Assembly (NCBI RefSeq): GCF_010646885.2
Contig: NZ_CP050700.1
Location: forward strand, 186,001-250,000
Direction: 5' to 3'
Source: Desulfopila sp. IMCC35008
GTDB taxonomy: Bacteria; Desulfobacterota; Desulfobulbia; Desulfobulbales; Desulfocapsaceae
DNA: 64,000 nucleotides
Shown here piece by piece: positions 52,607 through 61,184 of the stretch. Every line of letters begins with the position of its first letter. Position 1 is the first letter of the stretch. The translations under genes and the position numbers were made by a program. The notes under the pieces are model-generated. The model saw only the letters and a list, made by a program, of their open reading frames with translations. It made no database searches and had not been told where the DNA came from.

Positions 52607-53356
52607 TTAGAGGAATTCAATGGTGCCGAGAACTAATGCAGCGACAACCATTGTAACCGCAAACAACATATCTGTCATGGTGAGAGTTGAATCGTTGAGA
52701 GTGTAAAACCTGCCGTTAAACCCACGGAGCATCATTGCCTGGGCGACCCTTTCCCCACGATGCCAGCTTTTTATAAGGGTCATGCCAAACATATAACCGA
52801 CCGTTCGGTAGGTATGCAGGTTGGTTTTCGGTGAAAAACAGCGCAGCTTTGCTGCCCGGTTCAGACGGCTGAATTCCTGATGAATGACAAAAATATAGCG
52901 GTAGGAGAAAAGCAGCAGCAGGCAGAGTTTGACCGGCATCCGCAGTTTGGTCATGGCGTGGCCGAGGTCTGAGACGGGTGAAGTGGCCAATAAGCTGATA
53001 CAGAGAAGAACGATGGTGTTGGTCTTTAAGGTGATCAGGGAGACAATGTGAAGACCTTCTGCGCTGGCACTCAAGGGGCCGATTGTCATTATTGGGATAC
53101 CGGGGTATGTGAACGGCAGGGTGCACCAGAGGAAGACTGTAAAACTGTTCACCACCAGCAGACGAAGAAGTACCGGTTTGAAGCCGAGTCGTCCAAGGCT
53201 GACCAGCAACAGGCTGATCACCAGTCCTGCTGCGGCCGTACGCATATCCTGACTCAGTGCGATAACCAGGGTCAGAATCATGGCGATGATCAGCTTGACC
53301 CTGGTGTCGAGGCGGTGGAGCAGGCTGTTGCCGCCACTGAAACGTTCGAAATTCAC
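52607..53356 (-). CDS. nikQ: ECF transporter T component (CbiQ/NikQ)
   Basis: 249 residues with about five membrane helices. CbiQ family: LLHRLDTRVKLIIAM at the N-terminus and the coupling helix region with SWHRGERVAQAMMLRGFNG (family AMxxRG). It links the substrate-binding NikM to the NikO ATPase. Overlaps the upstream gene by four bases. Confidence 0.9.
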   Translation of the reverse strand: MNFERFSGGNSLLHRLDTRVKLIIAMILTLVIALSQDMRTAAAGLVISLLLVSLGRLGFKPVLLRLLVVNSFTVFLWCTLPFTYPGIPIMTIGPLSASAEGLHIVSLITLKTNTIVLLCISLLATSPVSDLGHAMTKLRMPVKLCLLLLFSYRYIFVIHQEFSRLNRAAKLRCFSPKTNLHTYRTVGYMFGMTLIKSWHRGERVAQAMMLRGFNGRFYTLNDSTLTMTDMLFAVTMVVAALVLGTIEFL

Positions 53357-54126
53357 TTACTGTACCTGTTCATGTAAATCCATAATACGGCACCTAATTC
53401 AACACCTTTGTCCTCACCTGCGGGATTCTTTATGGTGTAATCCGCTTCGTTTAAGGCGGAAAATCCCCACCAGCCCGGTTGCGGACAGGCAAAGGTGAAT
53501 ATCCCGTTCCGGTCGGCCTTGATGACCTGGGTTATGTGATAATCGCTGGGGGCTTTAAATGATTCGGTGTTATAAAGTTCAACCTCGATTTCTGCCTGGG
53601 GAACCGGTTGACCGTTCATCAATACCTGGCCGGAGAAGCTGTTGCCTTCATAGTTGCCGAACGGGCGGGTGAGGGGAATAATTTCCGTTGGTAAACCAAC
53701 AGGTTCATCCCAGCCCATGTCGTCTCCATAAGCGGCCACGATGGTCTTGGTGTAATGGATGATGGAGAGGTCTTCCGCCTCTTCCCAGTATGGTTGCGGT
53801 TCCATAACGAACTGATAGACACCTGGCCGTTTAACGGCAAAAGATGACTGCCAGCCCTTATGATTCATGATGCTTGTGTGCTTCAGTGTCCCGAGCAGGT
53901 CTGTTTGTTTATCACCACTTTTCACATAAAATTTGTTTGGTTGTACCAGGTCCATGCCAACCATTTCAAATGGGTGAGAAAAAGAGAGGGACACCTCGAC
54001 CTGTTTTTTGGCCTGGGTGACGATGTTTTCTGATGGAATCACCATGCCGAAATGGGCAGCCGCAGGATTATATTGAAAAGTTACAAAGATGCCGAGAACT
54101 GATGCGGCAATGGTCTTCAAATTCAT
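53353..54126 (-). CDS. nikK: Nickel transporter periplasmic protein NikK (DUF4198)
   Basis: 257 residues with a signal peptide ending in AAA and the mature protein starting HFGMVIPSENIVTQ; the N-terminal histidine following cleavage fits metal binding as in NikK/CbiK. DUF4198 beta-rich domain: VEVSLSFSHPFEMVGMDL, YQFVMEPQPYWEEAED, and the C-terminal hydrophobic anchor-like end. Family members accompany NikMLQO nickel importers. It overlaps nikL by four bases. Confidence 0.82.
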   Translation of the reverse strand: MNLKTIAASVLGIFVTFQYNPAAAHFGMVIPSENIVTQAKKQVEVSLSFSHPFEMVGMDLVQPNKFYVKSGDKQTDLLGTLKHTSIMNHKGWQSSFAVKRPGVYQFVMEPQPYWEEAEDLSIIHYTKTIVAAYGDDMGWDEPVGLPTEIIPLTRPFGNYEGNSFSGQVLMNGQPVPQAEIEVELYNTESFKAPSDYHITQVIKADRNGIFTFACPQPGWWGFSALNEADYTIKNPAGEDKGVELGAVLWIYMNRYSK

Positions 54127-54725
54127 GACGCGTCTCCTTTTTTTGATTTCATAATTGCGGCCAGCCCGGCGAGCCCGATGATGTAGCCTATTCCGCCGAT
54201 GATATCCTGCAGCGAGACCTTTTTGTCATTCATCTCGATAAGCATACGCTTGATGGGGCCAAGCTGTTCTGCAACGGATTGATCAACGATCTTTTTTAAA
54301 ACTGTTTCATCGACGCCGGTTGTGCCTGTTGCTGGTGTTGTTGTTGGTTGTGATCTCTCTAAAGGTTGTTGGGCAATATCTGTTGCTGCTACATCCGGAA
54401 GGTAGTCTGCAGCCTGCAGTAACCATTCGTTACGATGGCCTTCTCCCGCATTGGCGATGATGAGGAGATCGAGCTGTGCCTCTTTCATGGCGCCTGATAT
54501 GGGAAAGGAGAATTCTCCGGAGTCATCAGTCCGGACTGTCTGAATGGTTTCCTCAGTCTTGTTGTCCGTTACCAGAATTTCAATGTTTCTGGCTTTTTTG
54601 CCGCCGTTAAAACTGGTCTCACCTTTAATGGTATCTCCCTCTGCGTAGGCAAATACCCGGATTTTATGTGCACTGGCGGTGAATGGTAAAAGGAGCAGGA
54701 TCAGGAGCAGGATAAGGTTCTTCAT
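54123..54725 (-). CDS. nikL: Nickel transporter component NikL
   Basis: 200 residues. Signal peptide (ILLLILLLLPFTASA) followed directly by His (HKIRVFAYAEGD), a carboxypeptidase-regulatory-like beta domain with GETSFNGGKKA and TDDSGEFSFPI, a Thr/Pro linker and one C-terminal membrane helix (IIGGIGYIIGLAGLAAIM). This is the NikL architecture, found only with nickel-type NikM systems, so it is the best indicator of the metal. Confidence 0.82.
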   Translation of the reverse strand: MKNLILLLILLLLPFTASAHKIRVFAYAEGDTIKGETSFNGGKKARNIEILVTDNKTEETIQTVRTDDSGEFSFPISGAMKEAQLDLLIIANAGEGHRNEWLLQAADYLPDVAATDIAQQPLERSQPTTTPATGTTGVDETVLKKIVDQSVAEQLGPIKRMLIEMNDKKVSLQDIIGGIGYIIGLAGLAAIMKSKKGDAS

Positions 54726-55324
54726 TTTTTAATACCTTCAAGGATATCGGGATGTACCCGGCCAATAAACGAGACGGCGAACATGGTGACAAAACCTTCT
54801 ATTACCATGACGGGGAGGTGAACACCGATAGAGATCATAGCCGCCTTTATATACCCCTGATCTGTAAGGCCCAGGGATGCGGCCATCATGAGAGCCGCCA
54901 GCAGGATGGCCAGGAACCCGCCGACAAAACCGGCAATGGCCCGGGTCTTTTGTCTGGCCAGCCAGGGTTTGACAAGGTAATAGCTAAGGAGTGCTGAGGC
55001 AGCCATATTCAGGGTGTTGACCCCAATTACCGTGATACCGCCAAACTGGAAAAAAACAGCCTGAAGCAGCAAAGCCACAAGGATGGCAGGAAAACAGGCC
55101 CAGCCAAGCAGTAGCCCGAGCAGCCCGTTGAGTACCAGGTGAACACTGGCTGGTCCCGCCGGTACATGGATGAGCGAGGCGATAAAAAAACTCGAAGTGA
55201 GGATGGCGACCATCATTATCCGATCGTAATCGAGCGATTTGAGCCCGATCGCCGTTCCGACTGCTGTCAACGCTCCACCACCAATGAGCACCGGTGCCGA
55301 TAATACACCTTCTGAAATATGCAT
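54722..55324 (-). CDS. nikM: Nickel/cobalt ECF substrate-binding membrane protein
   Basis: 200 residues. Starts MHISEGVLSAPVLIGGG, the CbiM/NikM hallmark in which the N-terminal Met-His binds the metal through its amino group and imidazole. Later HVPAGPASVHLVLNGLLG supplies further histidines. About six membrane helices. First gene of nikMLKQO, with four-base overlaps all along the operon. Confidence 0.94.
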   Translation of the reverse strand: MHISEGVLSAPVLIGGGALTAVGTAIGLKSLDYDRIMMVAILTSSFFIASLIHVPAGPASVHLVLNGLLGLLLGWACFPAILVALLLQAVFFQFGGITVIGVNTLNMAASALLSYYLVKPWLARQKTRAIAGFVGGFLAILLAALMMAASLGLTDQGYIKAAMISIGVHLPVMVIEGFVTMFAVSFIGRVHPDILEGIKK

Positions 55325-55357
55325 GAAACCCTACTGTTTAATATGAATTTCAGATTC

Positions 55358-55402
55358 GTGTTACCGGGTGAGCTGAAAAAAACCGCTCGAAGGCGGTAAC
55401 AC
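55358..55402. promoter_or_regulatory. Inverted repeat in the nikM leader
   Basis: GTGTTACCG (55358-55366) and CGGTAACAC (55394-55402), perfect 9-bp arms 27 bases apart, 34-78 bases upstream of nikM. GTGTTAC/GTAACAC half sites resemble those reported for deltaproteobacterial NikR, but the spacing here is wide. An inner hairpin ACCGC/GCGGT may also form. Confidence 0.5.
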
Positions 55403-55535
55403 AAATCCACAATGCGTAACATTTTGACCCTATTTCAGGGATGCTGTCAAGCTATTTATTGTTATTGTGACAATACAATTCCAGGCATGGAAGCACGCAC
55501 CATGCCTGGAAAGTGCAAAAGATGGTTGAGGTGCT

Positions 55536-56060
55536 TTATTGACAGACAACCATGTCTATCCGGTCGCAATAGGAAGCGTCACAGACCTGGCCTCCGTTAA
55601 TAACCCGTGTTTTCTGGTTATCTTTTTTATAGGTAAAGTGAACCGCTTTCTGATATCCCTTGGATTTACAAAAAGCTGTGGCTGCAGGCATTCCGCAGTT
55701 TTTGCTCCACTCCCTGCAATAGTCGAGTCCGTAGCCATTAACCTTCGGGTTGTTGATAGTAACCTGCTTCGGTTTACAGGTTACCCTGCTGATCCGGTCG
55801 CAGGAGGGAGCGTCGCAAACCATACCTCCATTAATAACCCGCGTCTTCTGGTTGTTTTCGACAACTTCAAAATTCACCGCTTTTTCATACCCCTTCGATT
55901 TGCAGAAAGCGGTAGCCGCGGGCATTCCGCAGTTTTTGCCCCATTCCCTGCAGTAGTCGAGTCCGTAGCCATTGACCTGTGGGTTGTTAAAAGTTTTGGC
56001 CATCGCCAGGAGGGGGAAAAGCAGGAAAGTAAGCGACAGAAAGAGTAACATCTTTTTCAT
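55536..56060 (-). CDS. Secreted protein with duplicated Cys-rich domain
   Basis: 174 residues from the ATG at 56060 (KKMLLFLSLTFLLFPLLAMA is a signal peptide; the frame to 56114 is a less likely start). The mature part is two near-identical domains of about 70 residues, each with six cysteines: NGYGLDYCREWGKNCGMPAA, TAFCKSKGYEKAVNF, KTRVINGGMVCDAPSCDRIS and a final VTC. The second copy has NGYGLDYCREWSKNCG and CDASYCDRIDMVVC. Periplasmic or extracellular with disulfides; the domain is widespread in uncharacterised bacterial proteins. Function unknown. Confidence 0.85.
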   Translation of the reverse strand: MKKMLLFLSLTFLLFPLLAMAKTFNNPQVNGYGLDYCREWGKNCGMPAATAFCKSKGYEKAVNFEVVENNQKTRVINGGMVCDAPSCDRISRVTCKPKQVTINNPKVNGYGLDYCREWSKNCGMPAATAFCKSKGYQKAVHFTYKKDNQKTRVINGGQVCDASYCDRIDMVVCQ

Positions 56061-56414
56061 GGTCGTTCTCCTTATTACTGGGGTTGAATGGTTTGTACTG
56101 CCGTGAAAATACAAGTTGTCGCAAGCAGTTTTGAGAAGGAGTGATGACTCTATTAAAACACAAAATTAACCCGTTATTGAAATAGAAAGGGTGTTATGCA
56201 GGCATTTTCCGGTAAAGGGGTGGGCCTGGAATCGGATAATGTGAAAAATGAACGCTATTTTGAGCTGTTGAAGAACAAGAGATGTCTTGACTATTGGCGT
56301 TGTTATGTGTTGTAATAGCAGAAGATTGTTGCTTTTCACGCATTGTTGTTTTGAGGGTTTGGTCAGCCGCATGTGTGAAGGAAAGACAAAATCCAGCGCT
56401 GTGTAAAAATAGTT
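56061..56414. other. Spacer before the type VI locus
   Basis: About 350 bases between divergent genes. It should hold both promoters; I see no gene, repeat or convincing operator in it. Confidence 0.4.
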
Positions 56415-58514
56415 ATGCAGACACCATCGCTTCTTACATACCTGCAGGGATCGGACTCAAATCTTTACCTGGACCTGCGTGCTTCACTTGTCGAGGGACT
56501 GTTTTGCCCTGCCTACAGTGGCGGTTTGCTGGCCGACTGCTTTAAGGTCGGTATGCGGACGAATGCGGGGTCGCTGATCCGTAAGGTCGATCTGTTTATC
56601 CAGCCCGATGTTGTCTCGGGCCAGAGCAATATTGCGGGTTCATGGACCAATATCGAGATAGACACAGCCTGGCAGAACGCCTATCGACTGCACTCCCAAA
56701 AAGAGACTTCCACGTGTATTCTTTTTAATGAGCAGGTTGATGAGGTCGGCCGGTTTCTACAGTTTTCCCCGCTTCTGTTTTGTAACAGGCGCAATGTTTT
56801 TTTCAGCCCTCTTTGCAGGCAATGCCTGGAACCTCTTCAGTTATGCCGGGATGATACCTTGCTGCAACAGAGAGGATTACCACTCTACTCAAAATCGCTT
56901 GTCCGGTACCTTTATTGCCGGTCCTGCTCTCTACAAACAGATTCTCCCTGGTACGTAAAAGTCAGGAAATCAGAGGGTGTGGCAGAGGTTGGCGATGAGA
57001 AACAACTTCTTGCCGATCTGGGTGCGGTGTCTCTTGCCGCACAGGCAGGGACAGGTTTTCCGTGTTGTGACTGCCCCTTCCAGGAGCAGTGTTTCGGCGA
57101 GAGGTTTGGAGTGGAGCAGACCGTTGCCGTATTTTCCTTCTATCCGTTCCATGCCCTGCTTTTGGATGCCACTGATTGCAATGGTAGCGACTTTCTGGTT
57201 CGGATATCAGGGGCAACGGTTGACCAGGCGGCAACCCATGACCGTGAAAGATCCGGGGCCAAAGCGAAGTCGCCGGTTTCGATACTTTCCTCTATTACAC
57301 CGGGAAATGGTTTTTTACGGCCATGGGAAAAAGGAGCAGCTTTTACAGAAGTTCTTTACCTGAAGGTACATTTCTTGTGGGAGGTGGCACGCCAGTTGTT
57401 ATCCGGTGAGGAGTTGGTTTTTCCGGCAGGAAGCTACCTCTCTGCTGCCGATGTACGGGTGAAATTCGACCCCTTCTCTTCTTTTCAGAAATTCTGGAGT
57501 TTTTCTGTCGTGTTTCCTGGGTTGTGCAACCCGCATATGTTGAATGGAAGGCCTAAGCCTCCAGAGATCGGCAGCTTCCATATGTTCGGGATGTTCTGGT
57601 TTTTAGTTCTTGGTATCAACAGTGAACAGGATGAGTCAGATATATATAGGAAATTGGCTTTACTATTGGAGCGTGATTCGGGATCAACAATAAATATAGA
57701 CGGCCTGTTAGAGTTTATGCCGCCGGCCCAGGTCTTGTGGGAACCTGAAAATTATCAGGTTGATGGCGGGAGCGAAACCAACTATCGGGAGGTCCTGCAG
57801 TTGGGGTGGGATATTCTCCTTTCAGCCTGCACCGGGCAGCAACCGGATGCCACTCAGGTCTGCAGTCGCATTGAGGCCTGCCTTCACTCCTTACGCTCCC
57901 TGGTTATCACCGGCAAGGGTGGTAGTGAAAGGGGAGATTTTAGCAAAGAAGACAGGGCGATCGGGAATGCTATTGAACGCCTGAAGAAAAAATGGGGGGT
58001 GGAGGTGGACCCGGTGCCTCAGGCAGCAGTGTTTGCCCCTTTGGGGCAGGTCGATACGTCAACGGGGGAGAATGGAACCATAAATGGTGATTTTAGCACC
58101 GGACATGATTTTCACTCCGAAACGGTTGTGTTGACGGGAGAGGATGCGCCGGTACATGACAGCGATATCCATCATGATGAAACCGTTATTATACAGACAG
58201 CGTCTGTTGGGCAGACGCCAGCAACGGTTGTTTCACCAGAAATAGATAAGGTTTCGGCACCTGCGGAGATGGAAGAAACCCTCCGCCTGAGACCGAAACC
58301 TGTTGGGGAGCAGGTTCAGGCCCCAGATGAGGAAACGGGGCAGCCTTTTCTTGAGGAAACAGTAGTTTTAGGGGGCGGTAAGCCAGCCACCCGGAAGGCT
58401 GGCAAAGCCGAATCGGGTCGGGCAGACGGCGACAAACAGCCTGATGTTACAACAGATGAAGAGGACTTCATGACCGAAACCGTCGTTCTTAAGCCGCGCA
58501 GGGAAGGTGGGTGA
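56415..58514 (+). CDS. Type VI locus protein with Cys clusters and ETVVL motif array
   Basis: 699 residues, no known full-length family. Residues 1-500 carry cysteine clusters (CRQCLEPLQLC near 135, CRSC near 173, CCDCPFQEQC near 218) that could bind zinc or Fe-S, in an otherwise globular region. The last 150 residues are low-complexity acidic sequence with five spaced repeats: ETVVL (569), ETVII (589), ETLRL (621), ETVVL (648), ETVVL (688). Each gives T followed at +3 by an aliphatic residue, the ligand pattern of FHA domains when phosphorylated. It overlaps the next gene by GTGA and leads the T6SS operon, so a regulatory scaffold role is likely. Function is inference. Confidence 0.65.
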   Translation: MQTPSLLTYLQGSDSNLYLDLRASLVEGLFCPAYSGGLLADCFKVGMRTNAGSLIRKVDLFIQPDVVSGQSNIAGSWTNIEIDTAWQNAYRLHSQKETSTCILFNEQVDEVGRFLQFSPLLFCNRRNVFFSPLCRQCLEPLQLCRDDTLLQQRGLPLYSKSLVRYLYCRSCSLQTDSPWYVKVRKSEGVAEVGDEKQLLADLGAVSLAAQAGTGFPCCDCPFQEQCFGERFGVEQTVAVFSFYPFHALLLDATDCNGSDFLVRISGATVDQAATHDRERSGAKAKSPVSILSSITPGNGFLRPWEKGAAFTEVLYLKVHFLWEVARQLLSGEELVFPAGSYLSAADVRVKFDPFSSFQKFWSFSVVFPGLCNPHMLNGRPKPPEIGSFHMFGMFWFLVLGINSEQDESDIYRKLALLLERDSGSTINIDGLLEFMPPAQVLWEPENYQVDGGSETNYREVLQLGWDILLSACTGQQPDATQVCSRIEACLHSLRSLVITGKGGSERGDFSKEDRAIGNAIERLKKKWGVEVDPVPQAAVFAPLGQVDTSTGENGTINGDFSTGHDFHSETVVLTGEDAPVHDSDIHHDETVIIQTASVGQTPATVVSPEIDKVSAPAEMEETLRLRPKPVGEQVQAPDEETGQPFLEETVVLGGGKPATRKAGKAESGRADGDKQPDVTTDEEDFMTETVVLKPRREGG

Positions 58515-59260
58515 AAATGGTTGATTCGCTGCACAGCCTGAGAGACGAGCTCCGAAAAATTGTCGGTGAAGCGGAAGGTGACGGTAGCGAAGTGGTTGAG
58601 AAGTATCTCGAAAAGAGGCTGGGCTCAATGTCGTCGCAGGAGAAAATAAGCTGTCTCGACGAGTTATCGAGCATTATTGATGACCGGTCGTCTGCAGTCA
58701 CTCCTGGTGCAGTTCAGCATTCGGGGGGAGAACTTACCCGCTTTACCCGCTTGATCCTTGGTGATAGTGCGACCTCCAAAAGCCTTGATGAGCAACTGCT
58801 GGAAGAGAGGCTCTCTAACGCGCTTACCGATATTTTCAACGGTATCAACCGGTTGTTGCGTGCCATAGACAGTACGTTGGGTCGGGAAATTCCTCTTGAC
58901 AGGACAATCCGGTCCATGGTGGGAGGGCAACTTGACGATGAAACGCAACGACCTTTGAGTGAGGTTATCGACCGTGTGAGGCACGCTTTTCTCCTGTCTT
59001 ATGAATCGGGCAAGGAGTCGCATGCTGCGGTGATGGAAAAGGTATTATCTGAACTTGCGCCGGACAGGATTCTTGAAGATTGTGCCGGAAGTCTGAAGAT
59101 AGGACCGCTCAGGAAGGCGGACGCATTTGAAAGATACAGCCAGGTCTATGCATCCCTGAAGGAGTGGCATACTTCAGGAAGAGGGATTGCCGAATATCTT
59201 GAACGTTTTGAAGGTGTTTGCAACAGGGCAACACGTCAACATGAGGAGGGGAAATCTTGA
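58511..59260 (+). CDS. T6SS accessory protein, TagH C-terminal-like
   Basis: 249 residues. A helical protein whose second half (LEERLSNALTDIFNGINRLL, then a helical stretch to the end) resembles the C-terminal domain of type VI FHA proteins (TagH/VI_FHA) but no FHA domain is present at its N-terminus. Starts at GTG 58511 within the GTGA overlap, or ATG 58517. It overlaps tssJ by TTGA. Likely a regulator or assembly factor of the apparatus; identity moderate. Confidence 0.55.
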   Translation: MKMVDSLHSLRDELRKIVGEAEGDGSEVVEKYLEKRLGSMSSQEKISCLDELSSIIDDRSSAVTPGAVQHSGGELTRFTRLILGDSATSKSLDEQLLEERLSNALTDIFNGINRLLRAIDSTLGREIPLDRTIRSMVGGQLDDETQRPLSEVIDRVRHAFLLSYESGKESHAAVMEKVLSELAPDRILEDCAGSLKIGPLRKADAFERYSQVYASLKEWHTSGRGIAEYLERFEGVCNRATRQHEEGKS

Positions 59261-59787
59261 GAAGGAATATTTTTTATCTGCTGCTGGTTATCTGTTTCCT
59301 GGTATTGCTGTCATCCTGTGCTTCCAAGAAAGCTCCTCCCCCGAAACCCCAGTGGCTGTATCAGAAAGATGCAATAACCCTCCGATTCAAGGCGGACAGT
59401 GTTCTTAACATGAGTGAGGGGTCGCCCCACACTCTGATGGTTTGCGTATATCAGTTGTCGAATGACAATATGATGAGCCAACTGGCTTCGAACGAGGATG
59501 GTATATATCAGCTTCTGGACTGTGAACATTACGATTCCAGTGTCCGCAACGCAAAGCGTCTGATCATCCATCCCGAGCAGGATCTGACCTTTATCATGGA
59601 TCGGCTTGCCGGTACGCAGAAAATTGCTTTTGTCGCCGGATACGCAAAGCTGGACAAGATGAGGATGGTGCGGGTTGTCGATATCCCGGTGCTGGTATCC
59701 AAGGATAATAAGTCTGCGGTGGCCACCGAGATGAAGGCGATCGTCAATCTCGGTTCCGAGCAAATTGCTGCTATTCAGAAATATTAG
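59257..59787 (+). CDS. tssJ: Type VI secretion lipoprotein TssJ
   Basis: 176 residues with a lipobox (FLVLLSSCASKK; Cys at about residue 23) and the TssJ transthyretin-like domain: ITLRFKADSVLNMSEGSPHT and LMVCVYQLSN, then FVAGYAKLD. Outer-membrane lipoprotein that anchors TssM. It starts at TTG 59257 (TTGA overlap with the previous gene), with GAGGAGGGG upstream; the ATG inside would cut the signal. Confidence 0.88.
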   Translation: MRRNIFYLLLVICFLVLLSSCASKKAPPPKPQWLYQKDAITLRFKADSVLNMSEGSPHTLMVCVYQLSNDNMMSQLASNEDGIYQLLDCEHYDSSVRNAKRLIIHPEQDLTFIMDRLAGTQKIAFVAGYAKLDKMRMVRVVDIPVLVSKDNKSAVATEMKAIVNLGSEQIAAIQKY

Positions 59788-59796
59788 GGGGCAATC

Positions 59797-61182
59797 ATGG
59801 AAAAACCCCTTTTCTGGCATCAGGGGCTGTTTTTACAACCGCAGCATCTCCAGTTGCAAGACCGTTATGTGCAGTCGCTTGCGGCATCATCCTCCTCTTA
59901 TCTCCAGCCTCACTACTGGGGCGTTGCTTCCATGAGACTGCATGAAGGGTCACTCGGTAACCTGTCGCTTTCCATCCAGCAGGGGGAGTTCCTGTTCGCG
60001 GACGGGACGGTCGCAACATTTCCGGGGAATAGCCTGCTTGACTCCCGTGCCTTTAACGAAGGGGTTTTTGAGGGAGGGAAGCCGCTGGGGGCTTACATCG
60101 GTTTACGCAAGTGGAATCCCGCCGGGGAGAACGTCACTGTCCTGCCCGACCTGGAAAGTTTGGGTGAGGTGACAACTCGCTATGTCACCTCGACCGAATC
60201 GGATGAAATTGTCGATCTGCATCAAGGGGGGGCGGAAGCACAGGTACGGTCGATGTATTTCGCCCTCAAACTATTTTGGGAAAGTGAGGTGGAACAGCTT
60301 GGTGATTTTGAGCTGGTACCGGTCGTTCTCTTGACCCGAAGTGGTGAAGAGGTGGTGCGGGCGAATCGTTTCTTCCCTCCTTGTGTCAACATCGCCGCCA
60401 TCGATTCACTGCATAAGCTGGTGGTTGAAATCCGGGATCAGCTGACGGCGCGGACCCATCAACTCGAAGCCTATAAACGTTCACGAGGTATTCATACGGC
60501 TGATTTCGGTGCCAGGGATACGGTTTACCTGCTTGCCTTACGCTCACTCAATAGATACGTGCCGCTGCTTTTTCATCTTACCGAAAGCCCAATGGTTCAC
60601 CCCTGGGCGGTATATGGCGTCCTGCGCCAGATTGTCGGGGAATTGTCGTCGTTTTCGGAAGGGATCAACGTGCTTGGTGAGCTGGAAGACGGGACGAAAC
60701 TTGTGCCGGTCTACAACCATCGTAAACTGTCAGACTGCTTCTATTCAGTCCAGAAGACCCTGATACGACTGCTTGACGAGATTACAGCGGGTCCGGAGTA
60801 TGTCTTTGAGCTGATCTATGACGGGACGTATTATACGACGGACCTGCACCCTTCTGTTTTTGAGGGACAAAACCGATTCTACCTGGTACTGCAGGCGGCC
60901 GACGAGGATGTGGCGCAATTGCAGGGCTTCACCGGTATGGCCAAAATGGGTGCCAGGGAGTCGCTGCCGATCCTTATTGCCCGCGCACTTCCCGGGGTGA
61001 AAACCGTCCATCTGGAAAACCCGCCGCAGGAACTTCCCCGAAAGACCGGGGCGGTGTATTACCAGATCGATCTCTCCGGCAACCTCTGGCAGCAGGTGCA
61101 AAGCGGCAGAAACCTGGCAATTTTCTGGGACAGTGCACCGGCGGACCTGAAAGCAGAGCTGATGATTGCAGGTAGGAGGTAG
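59797..61182 (+). CDS. tssK: Type VI secretion baseplate protein TssK
   Basis: 461 residues, the standard TssK length. Starts MEKPLFWHQGLFLQPQHLQL, the family hallmark, with YWGVASMRLHEGSLGNLSLS, LPLLFHLTESPMVHPW-type shoulder segments (here LLFHLTESPMVHPWAVYG) and an FEGQNRFYLVLQ C-terminal domain. Adaptor between baseplate and membrane complex. Nine bases after tssJ. Confidence 0.94.
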   Translation: MEKPLFWHQGLFLQPQHLQLQDRYVQSLAASSSSYLQPHYWGVASMRLHEGSLGNLSLSIQQGEFLFADGTVATFPGNSLLDSRAFNEGVFEGGKPLGAYIGLRKWNPAGENVTVLPDLESLGEVTTRYVTSTESDEIVDLHQGGAEAQVRSMYFALKLFWESEVEQLGDFELVPVVLLTRSGEEVVRANRFFPPCVNIAAIDSLHKLVVEIRDQLTARTHQLEAYKRSRGIHTADFGARDTVYLLALRSLNRYVPLLFHLTESPMVHPWAVYGVLRQIVGELSSFSEGINVLGELEDGTKLVPVYNHRKLSDCFYSVQKTLIRLLDEITAGPEYVFELIYDGTYYTTDLHPSVFEGQNRFYLVLQAADEDVAQLQGFTGMAKMGARESLPILIARALPGVKTVHLENPPQELPRKTGAVYYQIDLSGNLWQQVQSGRNLAIFWDSAPADLKAELMIAGRR

Positions 61183-61184
61183 TC

